From Ruixingdingia sedimenti (GTDB taxonomy: Bacteria > Pseudomonadota > Alphaproteobacteria > Rhodobacterales > Rhodobacteraceae), in assembly GCF_031432425.1 (NCBI RefSeq), contig NZ_JAVKPH010000021.1, forward strand, positions 1 through 64,000: a DNA stretch of 64,000 nt, read 5' to 3'. The position numbers and the translations under genes were made by a program. Within the stretch, counting starts at the first letter, position 1. Every line of letters starts with the position of its first letter. The notes beneath the pieces were generated by a model, which saw only the letters and a list, made by a program, of their open reading frames with translations, did not search any database and was not told the origin of the DNA. This document shows positions 56,299 through 64,000 of this stretch, piece after piece.

Positions 56299-57171
56299 TC
56301 AGCCCTTGAGCACGCGGCCGGCCACCGCATCGAGTTTCGCCACCAGCGCGGGGTCGCGCCGGTCGGGCGCGGTGATCACCGCATGGTCGAGCGCGCGGTC
56401 GCAGCCATGCGTGCAGGGCGCGCGATCGGGGCCGAGCAGCCCCGGCAAAGCGGCGATCGCGCTACGGGCATGGGCGGCGTTGCCCGCCATCACCCGCAGC
56501 ACCGCCGCCACATCCACCGCGCCGTGGTCGGGGTGCCAGCAGTCGTAATCCGTCACCATCGCCACGGCGGCGTAGCAGAGTTCGGCCTCGCGGGCGAGGC
56601 GGGCCTCGGGCAGGTTGGTCATGCCGATCACGTCGCAGCCCCAGCTTTGGTACAGGCGGCTTTCGGCGAGGGTGGAAAACTGCGGGCCCTCCATGCACAG
56701 GTAGGTGCCGCCCTCGTGCAGCGTCACGCCGGTGGTGCGGGCGGCGGCGGCGACGGCCGCCGAGAGCCGCGCGCAGGTGGGATGGGCGAGGCTGACATGC
56801 GCGACGCAGCCGGTGCCGAAGAACGACCCCGCCCGCCCCAGGGTGCGGTCGATGTACTGGTCCAGCACGACGAAATCCCCCGGCGCCATGTCCTCGCGGA
56901 ACGACCCGCAGGCGGAAACCGACAGGACATCCGTCACCCCCAACCGCTTCAGCGCGTCGATATTGGCGCGGTAGGGCACCTCGGCCGGGGCATGGACATG
57001 GCCGCGCCCGTGGCGGGGCAGGAAGGCGACCGGCAGCCCGTCGAGCCGCCCGGTCAGGATCTGGTCCGAGGGCGGGCCCCAGGGGGTCTCGACCGCGACC
57101 CAGGCCGCATCTTCCAGCCCGTCGATCCGGTAGACCCCGGATCCGCCGATCACGCCCAGCATGGTCTGCAT
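56299..57171 (-). CDS. mtnP: S-methyl-5'-thioadenosine phosphorylase
   Basis: A 290-residue phosphorylase that splits methylthioadenosine to adenine and methylthioribose 1-phosphate. Key blocks are LGVIGGSGVY at the start, LPRHGRGHVHAPAEVPYRAN, SACGSFREDMAPGDFVVLDQ, and MEGPQFSTLAESRLYQSWG with the purine-binding residues. ATG 57171 immediately follows the stop of the flavin-reductase gene (TGACATG). The adenine produced feeds Apt encoded next. Confidence 0.93.
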   Translation of the reverse strand: MQTMLGVIGGSGVYRIDGLEDAAWVAVETPWGPPSDQILTGRLDGLPVAFLPRHGRGHVHAPAEVPYRANIDALKRLGVTDVLSVSACGSFREDMAPGDFVVLDQYIDRTLGRAGSFFGTGCVAHVSLAHPTCARLSAAVAAAARTTGVTLHEGGTYLCMEGPQFSTLAESRLYQSWGCDVIGMTNLPEARLAREAELCYAAVAMVTDYDCWHPDHGAVDVAAVLRVMAGNAAHARSAIAALPGLLGPDRAPCTHGCDRALDHAVITAPDRRDPALVAKLDAVAGRVLKG

Positions 57172-57172
57172 G

Positions 57173-57772
57173 TCACGCTCCATCCTGATCCCCGGGTTTG
57201 GGGCGGGGCAGGGCGCGGACCTCGCGCACCACCGCGAAATCGAGATAGCCCATCCGCGCCACGGGGCGAAAGCGCGTCACGTCGAAGCGGCCGTCCACGA
57301 TGCAGTCGTCGCGCAGGTGGATCCCTGTCGCCTCGCCGATCACCAGATGATTGCCCTCGCCGCGCAGATCCACGATCTGCACCACCCGCGCCTCGATGCT
57401 GGCCGGCGCGCCCGCGACGCGGGGGCAGGGGATCGTTTCGCATTCGGCCTTGGGCACCCCGCAGCGGGCGAATTCGTCCACCCCGGGGCCGAATTCGGCC
57501 GAGGTGGCGTTCGCGGCCTCCATCATCGCCTCTTCCACCACATTGGCGCAGAACACGCCGGTTTCGCGGATATTGGTCAGCGAATCCTTCACCCCCGTCG
57601 ACGAAAACACGATCTGCGGCGGGCTGTAGGCGACGATGTTGAAGAAGGAATAGGGCGCGAGGTTGTCGCCGGTGCCGCCGCGGCTGGAAATCCAGCCGAT
57701 GGGGCGCGGCGTGACCAGCGCCGCCCAGGGGTTGCGTTTCAGGCCGTGGCCGTCCTCGGGGCGGTAGAACAT
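57173..57772 (-). CDS. Flavin reductase family protein (FMN-binding split barrel)
   Basis: A 199-residue FMN-binding protein of the flavin reductase-like domain. Typical blocks are NPWAALVTPRPIGWISSRG and NLAPYSFFNIVAYSPPQIVF, then KDSLTNIRETGVFCANVV. It could reduce flavin for a monooxygenase or act as an oxidoreductase; the partner is unknown. It is first in the operon with mtnP and apt, a combination that hints at oxidative clean-up linked to sulfur or purine salvage, but that is speculation. Confidence 0.82.
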   Translation of the reverse strand: MFYRPEDGHGLKRNPWAALVTPRPIGWISSRGGTGDNLAPYSFFNIVAYSPPQIVFSSTGVKDSLTNIRETGVFCANVVEEAMMEAANATSAEFGPGVDEFARCGVPKAECETIPCPRVAGAPASIEARVVQIVDLRGEGNHLVIGEATGIHLRDDCIVDGRFDVTRFRPVARMGYLDFAVVREVRALPRPKPGDQDGA

Positions 57773-57885
57773 GGCGGCTCCTCTCTGTTTGCCCCTGACG
57801 TAGCCGCATGTTAGGGGCGCTTCCAGAAGAAACGCTTCGGCGCGCCCTCCGCGGCGTGCCGGGATCGGAAGGGGCAGGCCAGGCT

Positions 57886-58389
57886 ATGTTCCATCTGGCA
57901 GAGGAAACGCCGGCCGACTATTGGGAGGTCGAGGCGCTTTACGACCTGTGTTTCGCGCCCGGGCGCACGGCGCTATCCTCCTACCGGCTGCGCGAGGGCG
58001 TGGCGCCGGTGGCGCCGCTCTGCCTTGTGCTGCGCGATGGCGAGGGGATCCTCTGTGCCGTCATCCGTTATTGGCCGGTGCGGGTGGGCGGGCGGCGGGC
58101 GCTGCTTCTGGGCCCGGTCGCGGTGCACCCCACGCATCAGGGCGAGGGTCTGGGCGGCCTGCTGATCAACCAGAGCCTGACCGAGGCGCGGCGCCTGGGA
58201 TGGCAGCGGGTGCTGCTGGTGGGGGATGCGCCCTATTACCGCCGCTTCGGTTTCGTCAAGCGCGAGGGCGTGGTGATGCCGCCCCCCACCAACCCCGACC
58301 GGGTGCTGGGGCTGGAACTGGTTCCCGGCGCCTGGGAAGACGTGGCGGGCGAGGTCACGCGCGATGCGCCGGACGGGGCGGGGGGCTGA
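57886..58389 (+). CDS. GNAT-family N-acetyltransferase
   Basis: A 167-residue acetyltransferase. Strand 4 to the acetyl-CoA loop reads LLGPVAVHPTHQGEGLGGLL (Q/RxxGxG type), followed by LLVGDAPYYRRFGFVKREGV, typical of the YhbS-like group. ATG 57886 has GGAAGGGGCAGG upstream; an ATG at 57808 is in frame but adds residues outside the fold. Its substrate is unknown. A family C palindrome follows directly. Confidence 0.8.
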   Translation: MFHLAEETPADYWEVEALYDLCFAPGRTALSSYRLREGVAPVAPLCLVLRDGEGILCAVIRYWPVRVGGRRALLLGPVAVHPTHQGEGLGGLLINQSLTEARRLGWQRVLLVGDAPYYRRFGFVKREGVVMPPPTNPDRVLGLELVPGAWEDVAGEVTRDAPDGAGG

Positions 58390-58390
58390 G

Positions 58391-58424
58391 GGGCCAAAAT
58401 TTTTCGCCCGAAAAATTTTCGCCC
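58391..58424 (+). terminator. Family C palindrome after the GNAT gene
   Basis: GGGCCAAAATTTTTCG, CC, CGAAAAATTTTCGCCC: a 16-bp inverted repeat with one mismatch starting 2 bp after the stop. It closely matches the palindrome after mrp (33439). A terminator role is likely. Confidence 0.6.
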
Positions 58425-58499
58425 ACCCCCCCCCCCGGCGTTCGGCCCCCTTGAACCACGGCCATTGCGGGCGTGCCCCCGCATACCTACGTTCAGGGC

Positions 58500-59267
58500 A
58501 TGGACAACGACGCCCCCGTTCCGGCCCTTCGCCCCTCTGAACCGCCGGCAGAGATCATCGCCGCCATCGCCGCGCGCCACCATCGCGCCGGGCGCGGGGT
58601 GATGGCGGTGGTCAACCGCCTCGGCACCTCGTTCGAGGACCGGCTTCAGGCGCTGCCCGAGGGCTGGCGCAACCGGCTCGACGGGGCGACCGAGGCCGCG
58701 CTGCTGCGCGCCTATGGGCTGGCCCGTGCCGGCGGGCGGGTGCCCACCATCGGCGGGCGGGGGCATGTGGCGCTCGCCTCGATTTCCGGGGCGCTCGGGG
58801 GGCTCGGGGGGCTGCCCTCTGCGCTGGCGGAACTGCCGGTGGCGGTGACGCTGATCCTGCACCAGATCCAGGAGGTGGCCGACCACTACGGCTTCGACCC
58901 CGCCGCCGACCCGACCCGGCGCGAGACGTTGCAGGTGTTCGGCGCGGGCAGCCCGCTGGCGGATGACGATGGCGCGAACAGCGCCTTCATCGGCGCGCGG
59001 CTGACCTTCACGGGCCCCGCGCTCAACCGCATGATCGCCACCATCGCGCCGCGGCTGGCCACCGCGCTCGGGCCGAAGCTGGCGGCGCAGGCGGTGCCGG
59101 TTCTGGGGGCGGCGGCGGGGGCGGGGCTGAACGCGGCCTATATGGGCTATTACCGCGAAATGGCGCATGTCCGCTTCGGCCTGCTGCGGCTGGCGCTGGA
59201 CCACGACCCGCTGGCGGTGCAGGACGCATTCCGCCGCGCGGTCGCCCCGGGGCGGATCGCGCGCTGA
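58500..59267 (+). CDS. EcsC family protein
   Basis: A 255-residue protein of the EcsC family. The core has hydrophobic helices (HVALASISGALGGLGGLPSA and LAELPVAVTLILHQIQEVAD) and ends with GAAAGAGLNAAYMGYYREMA and HVRFGLLRL, the usual C-terminal block. It may associate with the membrane. EcsC is named from a Bacillus ABC transporter operon but its biochemical role is unclear. ATG 58500 follows CAGGGC; a frame start at 58473 is less likely. A family B repeat follows. Confidence 0.78.
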   Translation: MDNDAPVPALRPSEPPAEIIAAIAARHHRAGRGVMAVVNRLGTSFEDRLQALPEGWRNRLDGATEAALLRAYGLARAGGRVPTIGGRGHVALASISGALGGLGGLPSALAELPVAVTLILHQIQEVADHYGFDPAADPTRRETLQVFGAGSPLADDDGANSAFIGARLTFTGPALNRMIATIAPRLATALGPKLAAQAVPVLGAAAGAGLNAAYMGYYREMAHVRFGLLRLALDHDPLAVQDAFRRAVAPGRIAR

Positions 59268-59375
59268 GGGCGCGCGTCTTGCGCGGGGGGCGGGCTTCTG
59301 CCCTGACGATGGAGTGACTTGCGTGCGCACCGGGGTTGGGGGGCACCAGCCCTGCCGAATCCCATGGATCTGGCT

Positions 59376-59574
59376 GGCGAAGGCGCGTGCCTTCGCCATA
59401 TCCTGCGATCCGAGTTGCCCCGGCCGGGGGCCCAAAGCCCCCGGCCAGCGACCGCCCCGCCCATGGCGGGCGCTACTCGCCCGCCGGGGCAGGCGCTGGC
59501 CTACCCTTATCGCCTGTGATCACGGATTTTCACGGCACCGCCGCGCGAACGGGCGGGGGCAGGGCAAATGTCGC
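59376..59574 (+). repeat. Family B intergenic repeat, copy 3
   Basis: Same order as copies 1 and 2: GGCGAAGGCGCGTGCCTTCG, GGCCGGGGGCC...GGCC, CGCCCATGGCGGGCG, CACGGCACCGCCGCGCGAAC. The last palindrome is degenerate (GGGCAAATGTCGCCC). It fills the 308-bp space between the EcsC gene and the convergent ptsP gene. Confidence 0.65.
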
Positions 59575-59575
59575 C

Positions 59576-61822
59576 CTAGTCCTGCTGCTGCGTCACCAGC
59601 CATTGCATCAGCGCGGGCCGGGTGCTCATGTCGCCGCGCGCGATGGCGGCGTCGATGACGGCGCGCGCCTCGGTCAGGTCCACCCGGCGGATCAGGTGTT
59701 TGACCGGCCCGATCGAGGCCGGGCGCATCGACAGGCTGCGCAGCCCCATTGCCGCCAGCGCGATCGCCTCCACCGGGCGGCCCGCGTCCTCGCCGCAGAA
59801 GGTCAGCGGCGTGGCGGTTTCCGCGCAGCGGTCCACGATCTGGCCGAGGAAGGTCAGGAAAGAGGCGTTCAGCGTGTCGTACCGCCGCCGCACCCGTTCG
59901 TTTTCCCGGTCGGCGGCGAAGAAGAACTGCTTGAGGTCGTTGCCGCCGATGGACACGAAATCGCACCGCTCGAAGAACGACCGCGGCGCGAAGGCGAGGC
60001 TGGGGGTTTCCAGCATCGCGCCGACCTCCACCTTTTCGGGCAGCACGCGGCCCATCCGCGCTTCCTGGTCGAGCGTGTGCATCAGATGGTCGCGCGCGGC
60101 GGTATATTCCTCCATCTGCGCGACGAAGGGGAACATCACCGACAGCGGCCGCCCCGCCGCGGCGCGGATCAGCGCCTGCAACTGCATCCGCAGCACGCCC
60201 GGCTTTTCCAGCCCCACCCGGATCGCGCGCCAGCCCATCGCGGGGTTGGGTTCGTCCTGCGGCTTCATGTAGGGCAGCACCTTGTCCGACCCGATGTCGA
60301 GCGTGCGGAACACCACCCGCCGCCCGTGCGCGGCATCCATCACCCGGGCGTAAAGCGCGGCCAGTTCCTCGCGCCGCGGCACCTTGGTGCGCAGCAGGAA
60401 CTGCAGTTCGGTGCGGAAAAGCCCCACCCCTTCGGCGCCCGAACCTTCGAGGCTGGGCAGATCCGCCATCAGGCCCGCGTTCATGTGCAGCGCGATCACC
60501 GTGCCGCACCGCGCCTGCGCCGGCAGGTTGCGCAGCGATGCATAGCGTTCCTGCGCCTTGGCCTGCATCGCGATCTTGTCGCGGAACGCCTTGGCCACGT
60601 TTTCCTCGGGGCGCAGATGCACCACGCCCTGATCGCCGTCGACAAGGATGTGGTCGCCGTTCAGCGCCTCGGTCGTGATGCGTTCGGCATGGATCACCAG
60701 CGGGATCGCCAGCGCGCGCGCGACGATGGCCGCGTGGGATCCGACGGAGCCTTCCTCCAGCACCACGCCCTTCAGGCGGCGGCCGTAATCCAGCAGTTCC
60801 GCCGGGCCGATGTTGCGCGCGACCAGAACCGGGTCGGGCGGCATGGTCGCGCCGGTGTCGGTGCCCTGTCCGGTCAGGATGCGCAGCAGGCGGTTCGACA
60901 GATCGTCCAGATCGTGCAGCCGGTCGCGCAGATAGGCGTCGGGCACCTGTTCCAGCCGGGCGCGGGTGGCGGATTGTTCCTTTTCCACCGCCGCCTCGGC
61001 CGACAGGCCGCGGGCGATGTCCTCCTCCATCCGCCGCGTCCAGCCGCGGGAATGGGCGAACATGCGGTAGGCCTCCAGCACCTGCCGCTGGTCCTTGTCG
61101 AGGCTCGCCGCCGACAGCAGGTCGTCGACCGACACGCGCAGCTGCGACACCGCGGCGCGCAGCCGGTCGGTTTCCCGCGCCGGATCGTCGGCGACGGGGT
61201 TGGCGATGACCACGCGGGGCTCGTGCAGCCAGACATGGCCTTCGGTCGTGCCCTCCTGCCCGGTGGCGCCGCGAAAGCTGACGGGCTGGGAATGCAGCGC
61301 CTTGATGCCCTCGCCGCCGCCGGCCAGCGCGCCCAGTTCGTTCATCTCGGCCAGCACCATCGCCACGACCTCGAGCCCGTAGACCTCGTCCTCGGAAAAC
61401 TGCCGCGCGGTCTTGGACTGCACCACCAGCACGCCCATCTTTTCGCCCACGCGCTGGATCGGCACGCCGAGGAAGCTGGAATAGATCTCTTCCCCCGTCT
61501 CGGCCATGTAGCGGAAGCCCTTTTCCGAAGGCGCGTCGCCGGTGTTCACCGGGCTTCCCGTGCGCGCCACCCGGCCCACCAGCCCCTCGCCCATCTTCAG
61601 TCGGGTCTTGTGCACGGCGGCGGGATTGAGCCCCTGCGTGGCGCAGAGTTCGAGCGTCACGGGGTCGCGGAAGAGGTAGATCGAACAGACCTCGGACCCC
61701 ATCGAATCGGCGATGAGGCGCACGATCCGGTCCAGCCGTTCCTGCCCCTCCGCCTCGGAGGCGAGGGTGTCGCGCAGGCGCCGCAGCAGTTTGCGGCTTT
61801 CGCTTTCGCTGCGTTCGGGCAT
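59576..61822 (-). CDS. ptsP: Phosphoenolpyruvate-protein phosphotransferase PtsP (EI-Ntr)
   Basis: A 748-residue enzyme I of the nitrogen phosphotransferase system, which passes phosphate from PEP to NPr (PtsO) and on to EIIA-Ntr to regulate nitrogen and potassium balance. An N-terminal GAF domain (about residues 20-165) is followed by the EI N-terminal domain with the phospho-His in GSVGSHAAIVARAL (near 345), then the PEP-binding barrel (FRTELQFLLRTKVPRREEL, VSIGGNDLKQFFFAADREN) and the catalytic Cys region (LTFCGEDAGRP). No sugar PTS is encoded nearby. The long N-terminus confirms PtsP rather than PtsI. Confidence 0.94.
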   Translation of the reverse strand: MPERSESESRKLLRRLRDTLASEAEGQERLDRIVRLIADSMGSEVCSIYLFRDPVTLELCATQGLNPAAVHKTRLKMGEGLVGRVARTGSPVNTGDAPSEKGFRYMAETGEEIYSSFLGVPIQRVGEKMGVLVVQSKTARQFSEDEVYGLEVVAMVLAEMNELGALAGGGEGIKALHSQPVSFRGATGQEGTTEGHVWLHEPRVVIANPVADDPARETDRLRAAVSQLRVSVDDLLSAASLDKDQRQVLEAYRMFAHSRGWTRRMEEDIARGLSAEAAVEKEQSATRARLEQVPDAYLRDRLHDLDDLSNRLLRILTGQGTDTGATMPPDPVLVARNIGPAELLDYGRRLKGVVLEEGSVGSHAAIVARALAIPLVIHAERITTEALNGDHILVDGDQGVVHLRPEENVAKAFRDKIAMQAKAQERYASLRNLPAQARCGTVIALHMNAGLMADLPSLEGSGAEGVGLFRTELQFLLRTKVPRREELAALYARVMDAAHGRRVVFRTLDIGSDKVLPYMKPQDEPNPAMGWRAIRVGLEKPGVLRMQLQALIRAAAGRPLSVMFPFVAQMEEYTAARDHLMHTLDQEARMGRVLPEKVEVGAMLETPSLAFAPRSFFERCDFVSIGGNDLKQFFFAADRENERVRRRYDTLNASFLTFLGQIVDRCAETATPLTFCGEDAGRPVEAIALAAMGLRSLSMRPASIGPVKHLIRRVDLTEARAVIDAAIARGDMSTRPALMQWLVTQQQD

Positions 61823-61990
61823 TCCGGTTCGTCCTGAAAATCGCTTCCCCTCTCTATAGGGGGCGGCAGCGGGAAGGGAAAAGGGTAAATCCGCCGCAGC
61901 CGGGCGAATCGGCGAAAGCCGGGCGCGGTGTGATCACGCGGCGCGCAGGGTGGCGCGGGAACGGGCGCCGCGCCGGGGGCGAGGGCGGCG

Positions 61991-62110
61991 CCGGGGGCTT
62001 CGCGCCCCCGGACCCCCGCGGGATATTTATGGACAGAAAGTGAAAACGGGCGAATCCTGAGCACGTCCCTTTTTCATTTTCTGTCCTTAAATATCCCCGC
62101 CGGAGGCCAC
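61991..62110. repeat. Family A intergenic repeat, copy 5
   Basis: Between ptsP and the redoxin gene (336 bp, no gene). Here both arms are of the TTTCTGTCC type: GGGATATTTATGGACAGAAA and TTTCTGTCCTTAAATATCCC, so it is a nearly symmetrical inverted repeat with a 42-bp centre. A GGGGGCTTCGCGCCCCC hairpin lies just to its left. Confidence 0.65.
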
Positions 62111-62158
62111 CGACCTGTCCGCGCGCGCAGCGGTGGACGGATGCCCTGTCGCCGGGGC

Positions 62159-62629
62159 TCAGGCGGGCGGTTCCATCACCAGCGCCATGATCTCCGCCCC
62201 GACCGCCATGTCGGCGACCTGCCCCAGATGGCGTGCGCGCATCCGCCCCTGCCGGTCGAACAGCAGCAGCGTCGGCGTGCCCTCCAGCCCCCAGTTGCGC
62301 ATCGTCAGGGGCAGGGCGGCGGGGCCGGGTTGGTCCACCGCCACCGGAAAGCCGATGCGGTATTCGTGCAGGAAGGCCGCCAGCGACACCGGGGTCATCG
62401 CCGCATGGTGTTCGAACACCGCATGCAGGCCGATCACCGCCACGTCCTCGCGCCGGAAGGTCTGGGCGATGCGCTGCGCCTGCGGCAGGCCGTGACTGAC
62501 GCAGCCGGGGCAGAGCATCTGGAACGCCTCGACCGCGACCACCTTGCCGCGCAGATCGTCGGGGCCCGGGGGCCGGTCGGTGTTCAGCCATTCGGCGGCC
62601 TGAAGGCCGGGCAGGCAGGGGTCGGTCAT
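62159..62629 (-). CDS. Redoxin-domain protein (TlpA/peroxiredoxin-like)
   Basis: A 156-residue thioredoxin-fold protein without a signal peptide. The active-site-like CPGC is in AFQMLCPGCVSHGLPQAQRI near residues 40-43, and the cis-Pro region in GLEGTPTLLLFDRQGR. It resembles cytoplasmic redoxins of the AhpC/TSA-redoxin superfamily that act as thiol reductases. GGAGGCCCCG precedes the ATG at 62629. It is 51 bp downstream of a secreted-protein gene on the same strand, so the two may be one operon. Confidence 0.8.
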   Translation of the reverse strand: MTDPCLPGLQAAEWLNTDRPPGPDDLRGKVVAVEAFQMLCPGCVSHGLPQAQRIAQTFRREDVAVIGLHAVFEHHAAMTPVSLAAFLHEYRIGFPVAVDQPGPAALPLTMRNWGLEGTPTLLLFDRQGRMRARHLGQVADMAVGAEIMALVMEPPA

Positions 62630-62680
62630 GCGGGGCCTCCTTCGGCTGCCGCGCGGGGCGCGGGCCCGCGCGGCGGGGGG

Positions 62681-63433
62681 TTATTCGTTCACCCGGCCCG
62701 GCAGGCTCAGATCGCCCGAGGCCACGTCGAACACATCCGTCACGCACAGCAGCGGCGCGTGGATATTGGCATTGACCCGCAGCGCCGCGGTCACGCCGTC
62801 GAAGCGCGCGCCCTCCACCACGCCGATGTCGGCGAAGGGCACGCGGACGCTGACCGCCGTGCCGGCAAAGACCGGCGACCAGCCGGGGCTGTCGAGCAGC
62901 AGCGGCAGGCCCGGCCAGGTGGGCGGGACGGGCGGCGTTTCGCCTTCGGGGATGTCGATGACCTTGAGCGCGCCGGGGCCGCAGGCGTCATCGGGGCCGA
63001 GCACGACCCAATGGCTGTGCCAGGCGCCGCCGTCGTCGTCCAGCGCCCCGCTGCCGTTTTCGTCGAACAGCGGCGTGTCGTCGAAATCCGGGTGGATGGT
63101 GACGGCGAAGGCGAGGATCCCCGCGCCCGGGGCGAAGCCCACCGCCGAGGGGTCGATGTCCGTCGGCCAGACATAGGAAAAGACCGGCGCCCCGGCCAGC
63201 CCGCCCGCGGGGTCGGGCCGCGCCGCGCCGGGGGTGCCCGCGGTGCCCATGGTGAAGGTGGCGATGCGGCCCTCGGTGGTGATCGCGGCCGATACGATGT
63301 CGAATTCGGCCCGTTCGGCGCCCGGTTCGGCGGTGATGCCATGGGCGCCCGCCATGGTGGCCGCGCAGGCCAGCGCGGCCCCGGCACCGGCAAGGGCAGG
63401 GCCGTGGCGAAGGGTGGGAAAAGCTGTCATCAT
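62681..63433 (-). CDS. Exported protein of unknown function (His/Asp rich)
   Basis: A 250-residue protein with a signal peptide (about 1-32, ending ATMAGAHG). The mature part reads as a beta-rich single domain with DENGSGALDDDGGAWHSHWV near the middle, a stretch rich in Asp and His that could bind metal. I do not recognise a named family. GAAAGGAAGCACCCC precedes the ATG pair at 63433/63430. It lies between a MarR-type regulator upstream and a redoxin downstream, which suggests a metal- or redox-controlled set. Confidence 0.65.
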   Translation of the reverse strand: MMTAFPTLRHGPALAGAGAALACAATMAGAHGITAEPGAERAEFDIVSAAITTEGRIATFTMGTAGTPGAARPDPAGGLAGAPVFSYVWPTDIDPSAVGFAPGAGILAFAVTIHPDFDDTPLFDENGSGALDDDGGAWHSHWVVLGPDDACGPGALKVIDIPEGETPPVPPTWPGLPLLLDSPGWSPVFAGTAVSVRVPFADIGVVEGARFDGVTAALRVNANIHAPLLCVTDVFDVASGDLSLPGRVNE

Positions 63434-63510
63434 GGGGTGCTTCCTTTCGTGACCCGAGGGGGGGTGAAAGGGTGCCCGGGCCGTGCCAGCGGCTTCCGGG
63501 CACCCGGCTG

Positions 63511-64000
63511 TCAGCCCGCGGCGGTCAGGCGCGCCCGGGTGCGGGCGGCCGTGTCGGGCGGGGCGGGGGCGTGGTCGGCGCAGTCGATGCGCAGGGCGGC
63601 ATCGCCGAAGGCCGTGTCCACGAAGGCGCAATGGTGCGGGCGCGCGGGGTCGTCATGGGCATGGGGGCGGAAATGGGCGCAGGTCGCGCACATCCGCTGC
63701 ACCGGGATCGCGCGCGCCTCTTGCAGCGCGTGGATCAGGTCGGTCAGCATCCGCAGCAGATCCCCCTGCCGCGCGGGGGGCAGGGCGGCCAGTGCGGCCA
63801 GCAGGTCGGCGGCCCCCTCGGGCAGGGCGGCGGCTAGCGCGGCGCCGGCGGCGGTGGGGGCGATGCGGCTTGCCCGCCGGTCGGCGGGGTCGGGGCGGCG
63901 TTCGGCCAGCCCCTTGGCCGCCAGCGCCCCCGCGGCATCCGACAGCGTGGGCAGGCTGACGCCGAGGCTGCGGGCAAGGTCGGTGGTGCGCTGCGGGCCG
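63511..64000 (-). CDS. MarR-type regulator with C-terminal Cys/His cluster (partial)
   Basis: The visible 162 residues (start beyond the right edge) open with a winged helix-turn-helix, TTDLARSLGVSLPTLSDAAG, then LAAKGLAERRPDPADRRASR, the MarR recognition helix and wing. The C-terminus adds MCATCAHFRPHAHDD, then HHCAFVDTAFGDAALRIDCA and DH: four Cys and several His arranged like a metal or redox sensor site. This tail is longer than in ordinary MarR proteins. It lies 77 bp upstream of the exported-protein gene on the same strand and could control it. Confidence 0.75.
   Translation of the reverse strand, partial: GPQRTTDLARSLGVSLPTLSDAAGALAAKGLAERRPDPADRRASRIAPTAAGAALAAALPEGAADLLAALAALPPARQGDLLRMLTDLIHALQEARAIPVQRMCATCAHFRPHAHDDPARPHHCAFVDTAFGDAALRIDCADHAPAPPDTAARTRARLTAAG

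Noticed and set aside
1..64000. tRNA, rRNA and prophage genes
   Set aside because: I looked for cloverleaf-like and rRNA sequences and for integrase or phage structural genes and saw none; a tRNAscan or covariance search would be decisive.

Overview
The window is about 64 kb of very GC-rich DNA with the gene content and synteny of an alphaproteobacterium of the Rhodobacteraceae (Rhodobacter/Paracoccus/Roseobacter group). The evidence is the coxB-ctaB-small gene-ctaG-coxC-surf1-thrC-M16 peptidase order, a dcw cluster starting with mraZ-rsmH-ftsL-ftsI, a DUF1127 gene followed by CCTCCTCCC-loop sRNAs (the ccaF1-ccsR arrangement of Rhodobacter), FNR- and LexA-type sites of alphaproteobacterial form, and a TRAP solute receptor. 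No rRNA, tRNA or CRISPR was seen.

Layout. 1-2.2 kb: the end of an IS5-type insertion sequence lies 9 bp in front of a sugar-type ABC permease gene, followed by a lone CbiM-like metal transporter component and a frameshifted glutathione S-transferase remnant, so this edge looks remodelled. 2.3-15.5 kb: a complete phosphonate island: phnCDE1E2 with a hexapeptide acetyltransferase behind a phased Pho box, a divergent phnF regulator, the C-P lyase genes phnGHI-(DUF559)-JKL-N, a convergent DUF1045 gene and phnM. phnP and phnO are absent; a DUF559-like gene sits inside the operon. 15.5-23.7 kb: a dipeptide-type ABC importer co-directional with a glycerophosphodiesterase, a HAD phosphatase and a TIM-barrel isomerase, probably for an organophosphate or related solute. 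23.7-27.3 kb: an aminoglycoside-phosphotransferase-like kinase, a tyrosine phosphatase, an NTF2-like protein and an orphan DctP. 27.5-33.4 kb: SOS-controlled UvrD/PcrA, a BenE-type transporter, the DUF1127 gene with four double-hairpin sRNA units, and Mrp. 33.4-43.4 kb: a long leader with an UpsM-like sRNA, then mraZ to murD; ftsW and murG do not follow. 43.7-52.8 kb: tldD divergent from the aa3-type cytochrome oxidase assembly operon, with an FNR box on the putative cox promoter, then thrC, an M16 protease and a GNAT. 52.9-64 kb: an MBL-fold protein, a FAD-linked oxidase, the MTA/adenine salvage pair mtnP-apt, an EcsC protein, PtsP (EI-Ntr), a redoxin, a secreted protein and a Cys-rich MarR regulator cut by the window end.

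Three families of non-coding repeats are spread through the intergenic spaces: A (arms containing GAGTATTT...AGATGAAG and TTTCTGTCCTTAAATATCC), B (about 200 bp, several nested hairpins) and C (a perfect AAAATTTTCG-type palindrome). Most sit at the 3' ends of genes, so they may serve as terminators or RNA-processing signals. The most notable regulatory structures are the ccsR array, the mraZ leader RNA, the FNR box over the cox promoter, the Pho box and the SOS box. Functional calls rest on reading motifs and context; no database search was possible.
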